From Prostheceraeus crozeri (taxonomy: Eukaryota; Platyhelminthes; Polycladida; Euryleptidae), in the NCBI GenBank assembly GCA_907163375.1, contig CAJQUW010007092.1, forward strand, positions 62,001 to 126,000: a DNA stretch of 64,000 bases, written 5' to 3'. The notes beneath the pieces are model-generated. The model worked only from the letters and a program-made list of their open reading frames with translations, did not search any database and was not told where the DNA came from. Made by a program: the position numbers and the translations under genes. Position 1 is the first letter of the stretch. Each line of letters starts with the position of its first letter. Shown here one piece after another: positions 1-9,969 of this stretch.

Positions 1-2750
1 AAACTTCAGAAACCACGAGTACTACAAGTGGAAAATTATGATATTAATTAACATTGCAAATATTGAAATTCAACAACAGAAGAGGCATGCGTGCGGGCTA
101 ATGCAAATCGTTACCGAGAATATTCCGATTTCAAATGCATACCGTAGATTGCTAAAAAATAGTAATTACATCGGTAGTCTCGCAGATAAGTTATTTTCTG
201 CAATAACCAAATTTTTGATTATTTTCAATTCATGAGACAATCATGCATTTAATTTCTGTTCATATCCTGAATTCATATAAATTGATAAAAGCATGAACTT
301 ATGATGAATGAACTTGCAAAGGAAATAAATTACATACACCTGTTCCTTTGCATGCGATTGTTTGGAGAATAGCCTGTGTTGTTGGCATACTTTTTTGGGA
401 AGAGTTGAGTACCACCAAGCAGACTAAAGCAAACAGACGTCAAAGTGTCAATGATTGAGTAGAGATTTGATCAATTTTCCATCTCCGTAATTGCTACTAA
501 AAAAACACGGAAGATAGCCATATTAATTTCTTGCTGTGATGCAGATGATCATGAAGATTGCAGAAATGCGCGCGGAGATTGATTGAAAGATGTCTTCACA
601 CCTGAACATTGTACTTTATCATTCAGTGAGATAGAGAAAGAGACAGTTTGTTGTCCTCCACAACAATCATTTGAAATCTGATTGCGACTCATGTGCAAAG
701 GGAAAAAACTGATTTTATCTTGGCAGGTTTATGTCCAAATTCCTATCATTAAAAAATTCCTCAGTTTCGATCCATTCACCGATCAATGTCATATTGTTTA
801 TCGAAAAGACATTCCAGACATTTCGTTATTGTCCTTGAAAATGCCTGACAAAATTGAGTCGGCAATTTTACATTGCAGCTTGTATAACATGAACAAGTTA
901 AATGCTTGAGATAATATATAATACTAAAGGCCTAAATAACAAATGAATAATATAATAATAATGCACATAAGATGTATAATACATATACATGTATATATAA
1001 TAATAGCAAATGACAATGCATGAATATCATTTAAATGCGAACAAAAAAAGAGAAAGTTTTCATCTCATCAATTTTCGCAGTAGAGTTTTAGACTTCTTCA
1101 TTGACCGCTCTTGAAGGTTAAAGAATTTTTTGAACATCAGAAGTGAATTTTCTTCATTGAACTGAATCTCAGCGTCACCAAAGACCTTTTAAAGGTAATG
1201 ATCTCACTTATCTTATACACACACTACATTCGTTTTGTTTTTTTAACTCCAGCTGTGCGGTGATACAGTAATGAACTTTTTATTTTCATTTTCTGTTGAT
1301 CAGTTCAAATATGATCCAAAGAAAATGATTATGCTGTCTATCACCATCGATATCATGAACAGGACGACAATTGTTAAATTGGGGAGAGTGCAATAACGAT
1401 GTATGATTAGGACGCATGTCTACCGGTAAACCAGATCAGAATAGAGATACACACGCAAGTCCATGTTTAGATCAATGAGAAGATTCTAAATGCAATCGCA
1501 AATCACTTCTAAAAGTCATGCTACTGAAAATAATTGCACTGAAACAGCAAGTAGCGTCAGTGCTTATCAAATATACATCATAGAGTGGAATTATTCAGAC
1601 TGACGCCACTTGACGCCCTTCCTGTGCACTTTTCAAGAAAAGAGCATCATGAACGTTGAAACGGGACGTTCTGGAATCACTAGGTCTTTCATTGCATCAT
1701 TTCATAAGTTTCTTTTTTCAATCATATTGGTAATGTTCGAGGAAACGTAGAATATTTGTATTTATTTGCTTTCTCACCTGCATCACGTGGCAATCATGGT
1801 TGGAACCGGCCGACCCACCGGCACATATATTCAACGCCGGTCGGTCGGCCCGGTCATAAATTTGGAAGACTACCGAACACTCGTTACACCGACTGATTTA
1901 TTCAATTAGGTTTAGGCCTGGGTCGACCGTTTGCGACATCATTCTAGAATAAATTTTAGCATTGCAAGCACATCAAATGCAGCATGATTTAATAACAGTA
2001 GACCTACTTATATGTGTATGTTGTATGACATATATATGGTGTGAACTTTTTTTTAAACGCTAATATTATTAACATACAAAAGTAGAAAAAAGCACAAAAC
2101 TCCCCCGAGTGAATAACTGCCGATATTATTATAAATATATAATTTACAGATGTAAAAATATGCGGACGTTTCACGTCCAGACGCTTAGTCGTGGCATTTC
2201 TGACAATTAGAGTGATTTTTAAAATTTACGAAAAGAAGTTTTGTGCTTATCTCTACTTTTGAATCATGGTCCTCCCGCCTTCTGCTATTGTATATATCAA
2301 CATACATGTTAATGCCCTACTTTCTCTCAGATTTGGTTTTGTAAATCTTATAGGCTATGTAGTATATAATCTATAGTTTACGGGCTTTATGTTTTTAAAT
2401 CCCTCCGGATTTAAATGATTAAACAAATCGCGGAAATCGCAAGAATGTATACCACAGATATAAAAAAGTATAAAATACAACCCGAAAGTGACATTATCAT
2501 GGTTTAACGTAAAATTACTTCAAATCTCGAGTAATTTCATTATAATGAATAGTTTATGACACCCAGTAACACTTCTTGTTAAGGAGATGTAATGAATGAT
2601 TGGATTTTTATGCAACCGCAATGTAGCACCCAAGGGATCTACTAACTTGAACATTTGACAGCTGATTATGGAGCACAATTGTTTCATAAGTTAATAGCAC
2701 GCGATGCATTTTGATTGACGTTGTACATGTTCTGCAAAAAGTATAGAGCA
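1..2750. other. AT-rich stretch without recognisable gene
   Basis: No reading frame here resembles a known protein and none is longer than about 75 codons. It holds a TA-rich simple-sequence patch around 915-1010 (ATAT and AATA runs) and a GC-rich palindrome at 1806-1850, annotated separately. Near 2262-2300 there is a short stretch around GGTCCTCCCGCC that resembles 10070-10110 and may be a worn end of a dispersed retroelement. Confidence 0.5.
1806..1850. repeat. GC-rich imperfect palindrome
   Basis: The arms at 1808-1822 and 1836-1850 are inverse complements at 14 of 15 positions, separated by 13 AT-rich bases, and partial pairing continues outwards. The arms are almost entirely G and C in a strongly AT-rich neighbourhood. 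This is typical of subterminal sequence in hAT-type elements, but no partner end or target duplication was found. Confidence 0.4.
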
Positions 2751-2758
2751 CTTCTGAA

Positions 2759-3073
2759 ATGAAATGTGATGATATGCCATATTCCACGAGCTCTTTATTC
2801 CAGCCTCTCATTCATCAATGTAAACCCAAAAGACATGAATTTGTGTGTAGAGAATTCTCAATTGACGCTGTAAATCACTGGAATTCCTTCATCAGTGGAG
2901 AAATAAATTTCACTTCAGTAAATCAATTCAAATCAAGTTTGATGATGTACACACACGTAGATCACTTCGGAGACAAAACAGTTCGCAATCAGCAATCATA
3001 TAATTTACATCTTACTGTATTATTATTATGCCCGATTCAATTCTCTATTATCAATTTGCTTGCTTGTGATTGA
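2759..3073 (+). pseudogene. LINE reverse transcriptase C-terminal remnant
   Basis: The open frame contains a segment reading roughly F-x-C-R-x-F-S-x-x-A-V-N-H-W-N-S-F followed by an F-K-S motif about 20 residues on. Many non-LTR retrotransposons end this way, with a cysteine/arginine-rich segment, then V-x-x-W-N-x-L-P, then F-K-x-x-L. The frame starts mid-domain, and no reverse transcriptase core or endonuclease is visible upstream, as expected for a 5'-truncated insertion. The family cannot be fixed; CR1/L2-like is plausible. No poly-A or microsatellite tail is clear, so the 3' limit is approximate. Confidence 0.45.
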
Positions 3074-3079
3074 CTTTGA

Positions 3080-4610
3080 ATTTATTACAATTAAAAAAAC
3101 TATTACGAATTATAATGTAGGCCACTAGATTTATAATATCATTATATATTTATGCTATAATGTCATAATGTTATGATTTACAAAGTCATAGCGCATTTCT
3201 GCTCAGTCTGTTATCAAGAAACGGATATTTGCATTGCATGCAATTGAACACTCTTGCTTATTCGGAGTAATGGTAGGCCTACCACTCATGCATTTCATGC
3301 ATGCTATATGGAAATCGAATGACGTATAATGACTTTGACCAAATTTTGTCTGACAATCTAGGCCTCAATCACTGGGTTACAGAGACGCCGGGCGTCTTTC
3401 CAGCCCAGACCAGCTGAATTTGATTACCCCGGCCTTTTTTTAACCATGTCACCTATCCCTATTTTCCAATCTGCTCACATCACCTCAGAGAATGATCTCC
3501 ATTATATTGTAGAACAGTCTTATATTTTGTACTTGTACAGTCATACGTTTAAATTAGCTTGAATGTTCCGGTCCTGCACGGCTGAGGGTTGTAAAGAAAA
3601 TGCCAGGACTTCAGCCCGTCGATGATTTACGATTACCGTGCAATCAGACATTCATTGTTGATTCTATTTCGAATTTCTGAGATTTCAATCTGCAAATGTG
3701 ATGAATTAGAGTAAGATGTTTGTCATGTGCTAGCCTGCAAAATGTAACTTTTGGTTTCAACGAAGGGACATCTAAATTTAATCTAAAATTGTAATAGACT
3801 CGATGCATTTCAAATCATGAAGATAATTGCATAATATAGAAAAATGCTTCCTGACTGTGCGGTTAATAGATGTTTCTAGACCTAGCAATCGGTGATCATG
3901 TTTTCGTGAATTGTGAGGTGTGTATGTATTCTGATGTAAGAAAACATTATCTCTAAGAATAAATTTTCTGGCCTGGGGGCTGACTACCTATGCTTACGTG
4001 TAGGAACCGAACTGAGATGTGCGTTTTCACATGGGCCTGAGCGTCTCAACATTACCTGATAAGCAATTTGACATCAACATCAAGGCAGATTTCCTCACAA
4101 TCAAACCATGATTTACTGACTTTGACATTCTTGCAAAATTGATTTCAGTCCTACGCCCATTTTTATTAATTACCTATATAAGACTCAGGCACAGTTCAGG
4201 GCACGTTACAAGTCTGTGAACACTTCTACCAAGCGACAAATTAACTAACGATCGATTCGAGTGTGGTGTATTTATTGATCAAAACATGATCAAATTCTTA
4301 TATAGTAAATGTGAGCAATACAATGTGTGAATGGATGTGCTGAAATTAATAATATCACTGGTGAAGTCGTTTTTTGGAATTCAAATATTGAAAAGCATCT
4401 TGCAAGGCTGCATTTATATCACGTGTCATTCCAGAACATCTTGGCTACCATCCGCTTCCTACGACTCGTCAAAGATTTTTCATTCCGCTGCAACCAACTG
4501 CAAAGCGAATTGAATTTTCGGAGTCATCAGGAAGACCTTTCAAGAGAACAAATTTGTTTTACACATTTGTACGCAATACAATTGAGTACAGCTTCTTTGA
4601 CAGATATTCA
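3080..4610. other. Intergenic stretch, nothing recognised
   Basis: AT-rich sequence with only short frames. A 13 bp GC-rich palindromic word near 3385 (GACGCCGGGCGTC) stands out but has no context. The two overlapping frames at 4327-4617 lack any familiar motif and look incidental. Confidence 0.4.
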
Positions 4611-4624
4611 AACATAATACGAAT

Positions 4625-4740
4625 CAATGCAATTATAGCGCGCTTAGAAGCGCTTCTCCTATATATCTAGTATATATCCCATATATACTTCTCATATAGC
4701 GCTACTCTTATATTCTCCTATATATATCCTATATAGTCAG
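4625..4740. repeat. Degenerate CTATATA-rich repeat tract
   Basis: The word CCTATATAT and variants recurs several times (near 4659, 4678, 4712 and 4724), after a short GC-rich palindrome around AGCGCTTCT. It looks like a decayed microsatellite or a foldback sequence. No coding signal is present. Confidence 0.4.
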
Positions 4741-4873
4741 AACTTTTGCGGTGCAGAATTCCATGGTGTTGCTTGGTGTGCAAAATTCCCACGTTCACGC
4801 AATTCCATAAACCGTTTCTGCCAAGAAGGACGAATGAATTGAAGATTGGAACAAGATTCCAGTGACGATCTAG

Positions 4874-5100
4874 ACAGCGGACATTCTCATCCCAGACTGG
4901 TCACTAGTGAAGGCTGCTGCTGTTGACATCACTGTTGCATATCCGCACACTTCTGATTTTATGGATGGAGAGAGTGCAGCATCGGATGTGTCTGACAGCA
5001 GCACAGAAACGAAAACATCAGGCAAATGACTTTGTGTGTCCACGGTGGTCACCACTTGCGGTGTTTGGGCTCTGAAGCAATGGCAGCATTGGATTTCTAG
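4874..5100 (+). pseudogene. Retroelement (LINE-like) C-terminal domain remnant
   Basis: The frame opening at 4874 reads A-D-I-L-I-P-D-W-S-L, then K-A-A-A-V-D-I-T-V. It matches the conserved tail R-P-A-D-V-L-(V/I)-P-x-W-x-x-G-K-P-A-A-x-D-V-T-V of a widespread invertebrate reverse transcriptase family. A second frame covering 5005-5035 reads R-K-H-Q-A-N-D, matching the next conserved block (R-K-H-x-A-N-D) of the same tail. The two blocks lie in different frames and the first frame stops at 5027, so this is a frameshifted fossil. The identification rests on remembered family motifs, not on a search. Confidence 0.45.
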
Positions 5101-5239
5101 ATCCCTGTCATTCTGGCGAAATGAGCGCTACTAATTGATTCGCAATGGGGTGTTTAGCTTTAAGGGCGTGACGGTGACCGGATCAGTTGCCAGAAGTCTT
5201 CTTTCACGCATGCCTTCTTGAAGTGCTTTCTTTTCTTTT

Positions 5240-6330
5240 CACTTGTTAAGTCCTTTGTTTTTATTCATAGGTTTATATATAAATAGGTTCACTATGTAAA
5301 GAAAATGCTTGTATTTGATGTATTAAGCTTAGAAGAAATTGTGGTAAATACTTTGAAATTATTCAAATATTTATAACTGTTGTTATAACTTTATAAATAT
5401 TTATAATAAAGAAGTTTTTCGAAAACCTACACATAAATCGAATCTCATCGCTTATTGTTTGGCGGATGAGAGGTCACGCTACCGCTTTACATTTTACCGA
5501 TTTTGAGTTTATTCAACACATCCCAGGAAACATTTAGAGAGATTAAACACAATGAACATCAAGCCAATTTTTGAAATAAAGGATTCAATATTGAATAGTG
5601 TAATTACAGGAGATTTCTGTGAACGAAAAGAAATTCCCTCGTTATCGTAATGCATTCATACTGGGGTCTGAAGCACAACAAGATCTCTTTCCGTCCAGAT
5701 TTTCCAAATGTAAGAAATGTAATAATAATTACTATTCAATTGACTATCGCAATCATCCATCACACTGTTGATCAATCTTATCCAAGATCTAGAACGGCTA
5801 CTGTTCCTTCATGTATTGACTGCTTGTAAATAAATGATGACGCTGTGGTTTAGATGTTGTTGGGATGTCTGATATGCAGACATTAAATGGGTCTGTCTCA
5901 TAACCTGTCATTTATCTTATGAATGTTTTATGAAGGCGTCTTTGAGAGGAATTGAAGGATCTTCTATAAGCGAACTGACAAAGCTTTAATGTAAAGCTGC
6001 GAATTGATATAAAGTTTTGACATTCAGTGATGCCGTGCCTCTTAGTCAAACAGGTGCACACGAGAATTTACTTAGCAGTTTAAAAAACGTTACACAATAG
6101 CACCGCACATTGTGGGAAGTGTATCAGTTTTTCATGTAATGTTGATAATGTGTCAATTTCGTCAATCGAATAATTCCTTCTCTGTGGATCAGATATTATT
6201 AAAGAGTTCATTAACTTTAACCAAGCAACAAACCGGTATTGCTTCAGATATTTGGTAGAATTGGGCGCACCTATACTGGCAAATAGCTAATGTGTGATGG
6301 AGTAGACTTGATCCCTCTAATTGACTTCGG
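5240..6330. other. Intergenic stretch, nothing recognised
   Basis: AT-rich DNA without a plausible coding frame or repeat that I can name. Confidence 0.35.
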
Positions 6331-6340
6331 ACACACAGGT

Positions 6341-6420
6341 ACATTGTACCTCAGTTGGTAGAGCAACAAGTCAGATAATAGTCCGGCAGCCAGAGCGAGT
6401 TTCTGCAGGGAACGAGGCCG
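6341..6420 (+). repeat. Possible tRNA-derived SINE head
   Basis: The segment at 6350-6367 reads like a tRNA D-arm and pol III A box (CCTCAGTTGGTAGAGC). The B box expected about 40 bases later is poor (GCGAGTTTC), so this is either a decayed SINE 5' region or a tRNA pseudogene. It lies 50 bp left of the 6470-7495 inverted repeat. Confidence 0.35.
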
Positions 6421-6471
6421 AAAATGAGACTTTCACAGAATGATGTACACCCTATGCTTACTGAAAATTTA

Positions 6472-7495
6472 CGCGTCTGTCGAGTTCTACCGGGTACCTC
6501 TTCTTGTCAGATATGATCAAAGAAAAACCAGTCCAGTGGGACGAAGATTGGCGTATTTGACAAAAAAGAGATTTTCTATGTTTTCTCTGATTAAGCGATA
6601 AGTACAAAGTTATTGATGATATGGAATATATTTATAACTTTGATATGGAATGATTCGGAATGGAATTTTGATATGGAATGTATTCCGATATTTTCTTATT
6701 ATGTTCATGCGCTATTATCATGCTTCAGATCGTCGATATATGCGATATATAGAGAATGTGGTCTAATGTGAATTTAATTGTCCAAAATGCTTGTGTTTGC
6801 CGACATTAGGGGGCCAATCAAACCTAATAGTGTTTAGCTTCATAGACAGGTGTGCATAAGCATGAAGATCTGAAGACATTCCATGTCAGAAATTATGACT
6901 CTGAACTTTGTAAGTAAGTAAGTAAGCGTTTATTCGGAACTATTTGAAATTGCAACATCACAAAATGGCTTTTACATGATAATGATAGGCTTATAAATGA
7001 ATCCATGAAACATGTCGACAACACAAAAACAAAAAATCAGCAGCTTCATAAAAGTCAAATGCTAGCAGATAAGTAACAGATCATGGAAAGAATGAATGCA
7101 GTCTTCTACAAGAAGATATAGGATGAATGGTGAAATGTCTACTGCGCGGCATATGATTAGGCACAAGTTTATGCAACGGATGACTTTTAAAACATTCACA
7201 TTTTGAAAGAAAGTCCAAAACTCTACGTTTGCGCAAATCACATAAATTTGGAAACCTGGAGCAGCGACAATTTTTATCACAAACAATGGGGTGTGTTAAC
7301 ACCGATGTGTTAGCACCGCAATGTTATAATGTTTGCGCATTAAAACAATGTAGTTTTCGCTTAATCAGAGAAAAAAAAGAAAATCTCATTTTTCCCAAAA
7401 ACGCCAATCTCTGTTCCATTGGATTAACATGTGTTTTTCTTTGATCTTGTCTGACAAGAAGAGGAACCAGGTAGAATTCGTCAGACCCGCGTGTC
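6472..7495. mobile_element. Long inverted-repeat element with ~140 bp arms
   Basis: The left arm (about 6472-6612) is the inverse complement of the right arm (about 7345-7495) at most positions. Matching words include CTCTTCTTGTCAGA near the outer ends and CTCTGATTAAGCG at the inner ends. The outer segments begin with ACGCG. The spacer is about 730 bp and contains a LINE 3' fragment. This suggests a non-autonomous DNA element with long terminal inverted repeats that later received a LINE insertion. It could also be two copies of one repeat that landed head to head. No clean target duplication was found. Confidence 0.5.
6911..7302 (-). pseudogene. LINE 3' end with (TTAC)n tail
   Basis: Read on the minus strand from 7302, the frame contains H-P-L-H-K-L-V-P and, about 15 residues later, a cysteine/arginine segment followed by H-S-F-F-P. 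This resembles the end of CR1/L2-like reverse transcriptases (H-P-L-H-x-L-x-P ... C-R-T-x-x-x-x-N-S-F-x-P). On the same strand it runs into four copies of TTAC at 6911-6930, the microsatellite tail typical of such LINEs. The fragment is 5'-truncated and sits between the arms of the 6472-7495 inverted repeat. Frame breaks occur after the last motif. Confidence 0.5.
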
Positions 7496-7659
7496 TGACT
7501 GCGGACTATAATCTACGTGTTAGCGTGTCAAGTCCAACCAGATGCACATCCTTCAATAGTAATTTGATTCAATAATGATAAAGAGTGTAGAGTACCATCT
7601 CGATGTGCATAGAATAAAAGGATGCCCTATGACTTGAACAATTTAAGCACAAATATTTC

Positions 7660-7730
7660 TTGTGGGAGCCGAAGGCGCTGCGTTTCGCCCTACAATGGCT
7701 CATCAGTGCGGTTCAGAATGACACAAGATC
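7660..7730 (-). ncRNA. Hammerhead-like ribozyme core (copy A)
   Basis: On the minus strand, 7706 to 7682 reads CTGATGA, a GCC/GGC stem with a 7-base loop, then GAAAC. This is the full conserved hammerhead core with a proper stem II. A GTC triplet lies upstream near 7718-7720. However, stem I and stem III cannot be drawn convincingly, so self-cleavage is doubtful. A related, more divergent copy lies on the plus strand at 8447-8500. Such motifs are known at the ends of Penelope-like elements and retrozymes, and this is probably a decayed copy from one of these. Confidence 0.4.
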
Positions 7731-7901
7731 GCTTAAAGTCTGAGGACATTCTTCTACTCCATGCCCAGGCGAACTGACACTCTGCAATCTTTCTAATGAT
7801 CATCCGCTCGGCAAATTCAGGATAAAAAACCGTACAGCAGTCTGTTGTGCAGCTTCATTTTCTTCAGATAATTAAGCTACAATCCAATTGAGAATCTATA
7901 G

Positions 7902-8123
7902 TAGTAATCCCATTGCAGACGCAAGTGCAGTGCGGTGCAGTGATGAGTCATCGATGAGTCATCAGGCTGACTCAGCCCCCCCCCTCTGGAAGCCCCCTCC
8001 CAACACATTCTTGGCCATCTCCCTCACACTTCCTTCCAGAGGGGGGGGGCTGAGTCAGCCTGATGACTCATCGATGACTCATCACTGCACTGCACTGCAC
8101 TTGCGTCTGCAATGGGATTACTA
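7902..8123. mobile_element. 222 bp foldback element, near-perfect inverted repeat
   Basis: Two arms of about 90 bp (7902-7993 and 8030-8123) are inverse complements except for one base and the length of a C/G run. The central loop is about 36-40 bases. The element begins TAGTAATCCC and ends with the complement. It is flanked by TCTATAG (7895-7901) and TCTATGG (8124-8130), a likely 7 bp target duplication with one change. Each arm carries TGA(G/C)TCA three times and a run of 8-9 C or G. There is no coding content; the frame crossing it is an artefact of the palindrome. The arms' near-identity implies recent insertion or ongoing conversion. Confidence 0.75.
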
Positions 8124-8446
8124 TCTATGGTGCAAAATGAAAAGCAAGGTTGCTGAGCAGAAACCTACTAGCATGGAAGATCTCAAGAACTGCATCAAGC
8201 GAGTTTAGTTCATGAAGATCACCACAAGTCTCTACAGAAGTCTAGTGGAAAGTCCACGACGAGTTAAAGTCTTGCATCGAAATCGAGGAAAACACTACAA
8301 ATACTGATTTGCTTTGAAGTTTTTACAATCCTTATTTTGTGCACACAATTTTAGAACCAGTATTTCTTTTAATAAATCTTTGATAGCGAAAATGAACTTT
8401 TTTCATTGAGTCAAGAGACTTTTGTCGGCAGCTGTAGTTTGGGCCA

Positions 8447-8500
8447 TTCTGAGCCGCACTGACGACCTCTATTAGGACGAAACTAATATTATTTTGTGTC
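8447..8500 (+). ncRNA. Degenerate hammerhead-like motif (copy B)
   Basis: 8452-8483 shares CATTCTGA-CCGCACTGA with copy A at 7660-7730 but in the opposite orientation. The core reads CTGACGA then, after a CCT/AGG hairpin, GAAAC (8459-8483). The base following CTGACGA does not pair with the base before GAAAC, so stem II is imperfect. It is likely a worn copy of the same repeat as copy A. The two copies flank the 7902-8123 foldback. Confidence 0.35.
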
Positions 8501-8564
8501 CGAAGAAACTACATTTGGTTTTACTTTATTCACTTATTCATTTCACTCAAATAATAAATTATGT

Positions 8565-8660
8565 TTTGCGTGAATATATATTATATATATAATTATATAT
8601 AAAATAATATTATATATGAATTACATAGATAATTATTATTATAATATAATTATAGAAATA
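8565..8660. repeat. ATATAT-rich simple sequence
   Basis: Nearly pure A and T, mostly alternating, over about 95 bases. No other content. Confidence 0.7.
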
Positions 8661-9902
8661 TTTTGCTTGAAACAGTAAATACAGATCACTCAATGGATTC
8701 GCTATTCTATATGACAAACTTACTTAGTTTGGTATTTTTCGCCCCGCCAGATGTCTTCCATCATTCGTATGTTGGACTAAAACCTCTTCCAGATTCATTT
8801 GCTTGCTTTTGTCCTCAAAAATTCCGAAAAAATGTTATTTTGAGTTAGGTTCTGCTATGTCTCCTCAGGCTTGGAGAGACCTTCCATGTCGTGCATTCGA
8901 TATGGCTGGCCTGGCCCCCCATGCGATATAGGTTGGAGGTTAGGGGCCGAAACCTTGCTTCATGCAGCCACATGGTTCCTCCCTGATGACTCCATGCATA
9001 GCAAACTTAATTTTGGTTTCTTAGGTTTCTTATTTTTCACCATTTGTTATTTTTTAAGTTAGATTCTCGTCAAGTGCATGACGAACTCTCATTTCAGTTC
9101 TTAGATAGTAAAAATAAAATTGATTATAAGTTTTAATTTATTTCCCTTCCCGTCTTAAGTTGGGTCGGCTAGCCTTTATTCGTGTTTCAATCCCTACTCT
9201 GTACTGGAGTAGGCTACTCTATGTAGTTAGCATTAATTTGTTTTCATTCGTTCATGACTTGTAATTACCTATTTATTCATGGGATTCTACACTAGGGTAG
9301 TTGTCTAACTTTCGCATCTTCCGTTTCCTGAATCCGTCGAAATTTTTTTTCACCGTGTCGTGTCTTAATTCGATTAAAGAGTAATTCACTGACTTCACTC
9401 GTAATACCTACAACCAAGTTATATATGGTGAAATCACTCAAAATTGCAAGTTTGCAATGCCATTTATTGCATACAATATAATAGAGTAATTAACAAATGC
9501 ATGTCTGCTGTAATCTTCAGCATTATATCTTGAATTTCTTGAGTTATTTGACAGAGAAATGGATGGAATATTACATCTCGTCTTCGCATATCACTAAGAA
9601 TTAAAATCGTAAATTAAAAAAATCATTTTCATCACTTAACAGCAACTTTAACATGACTTAAGCTGGATTTAGTATTTTCAGATACACTTCCTTACATAAC
9701 AGGTTGATTAATTGGTTTTTCTGAAATTACCTATTTAATTATTCTTCACTGAGAGAGCATTCGACTTATTCGATGGGAACATGAATTTAAAGGAAATGAT
9801 GAATGTCAATCTGTTAAGACCGCTTATCTTAATAAGTGTACGTACTGAAATATCATGTATGATATTCGGTCAATCACAGCTATGTACTGTTTGTATTCAT
9901 TG

Positions 9903-9950
9903 GTGGCTCGAGAAAGGGTCTGGACCCGAAACGTCGAGGCTGTCTGTGCA
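9903..9950 (+). repeat. Penelope/retroelement-type end motif, degenerate hammerhead
   Basis: 9915-9934 contains GGGTC-TG-GACCC, a 5 bp hairpin, followed directly by GAAACGTC. It is preceded by CTCGAGAAA where a hammerhead would have CTGATGA. This stem plus GAAACGTC block is a common end motif of invertebrate retroelements, and it resembles a hammerhead that has lost its first core block. A run of seven T follows. Only the motif is recognisable; the rest of the element is not. Confidence 0.4.
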
Positions 9951-9969
9951 CATATTTTTTTGATATTAA

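Noticed and set aside
8050-8085. Functional AP-1/Maf regulatory sites
   Set aside because: The words are dictated by the palindrome and there is no gene nearby to regulate. Kept only as an observation.
7888-8208. 106-codon frame across the foldback
   Set aside because: It reads through a palindrome and its loop. Composition and the repeated residues reflect the inverted repeat, not a protein.
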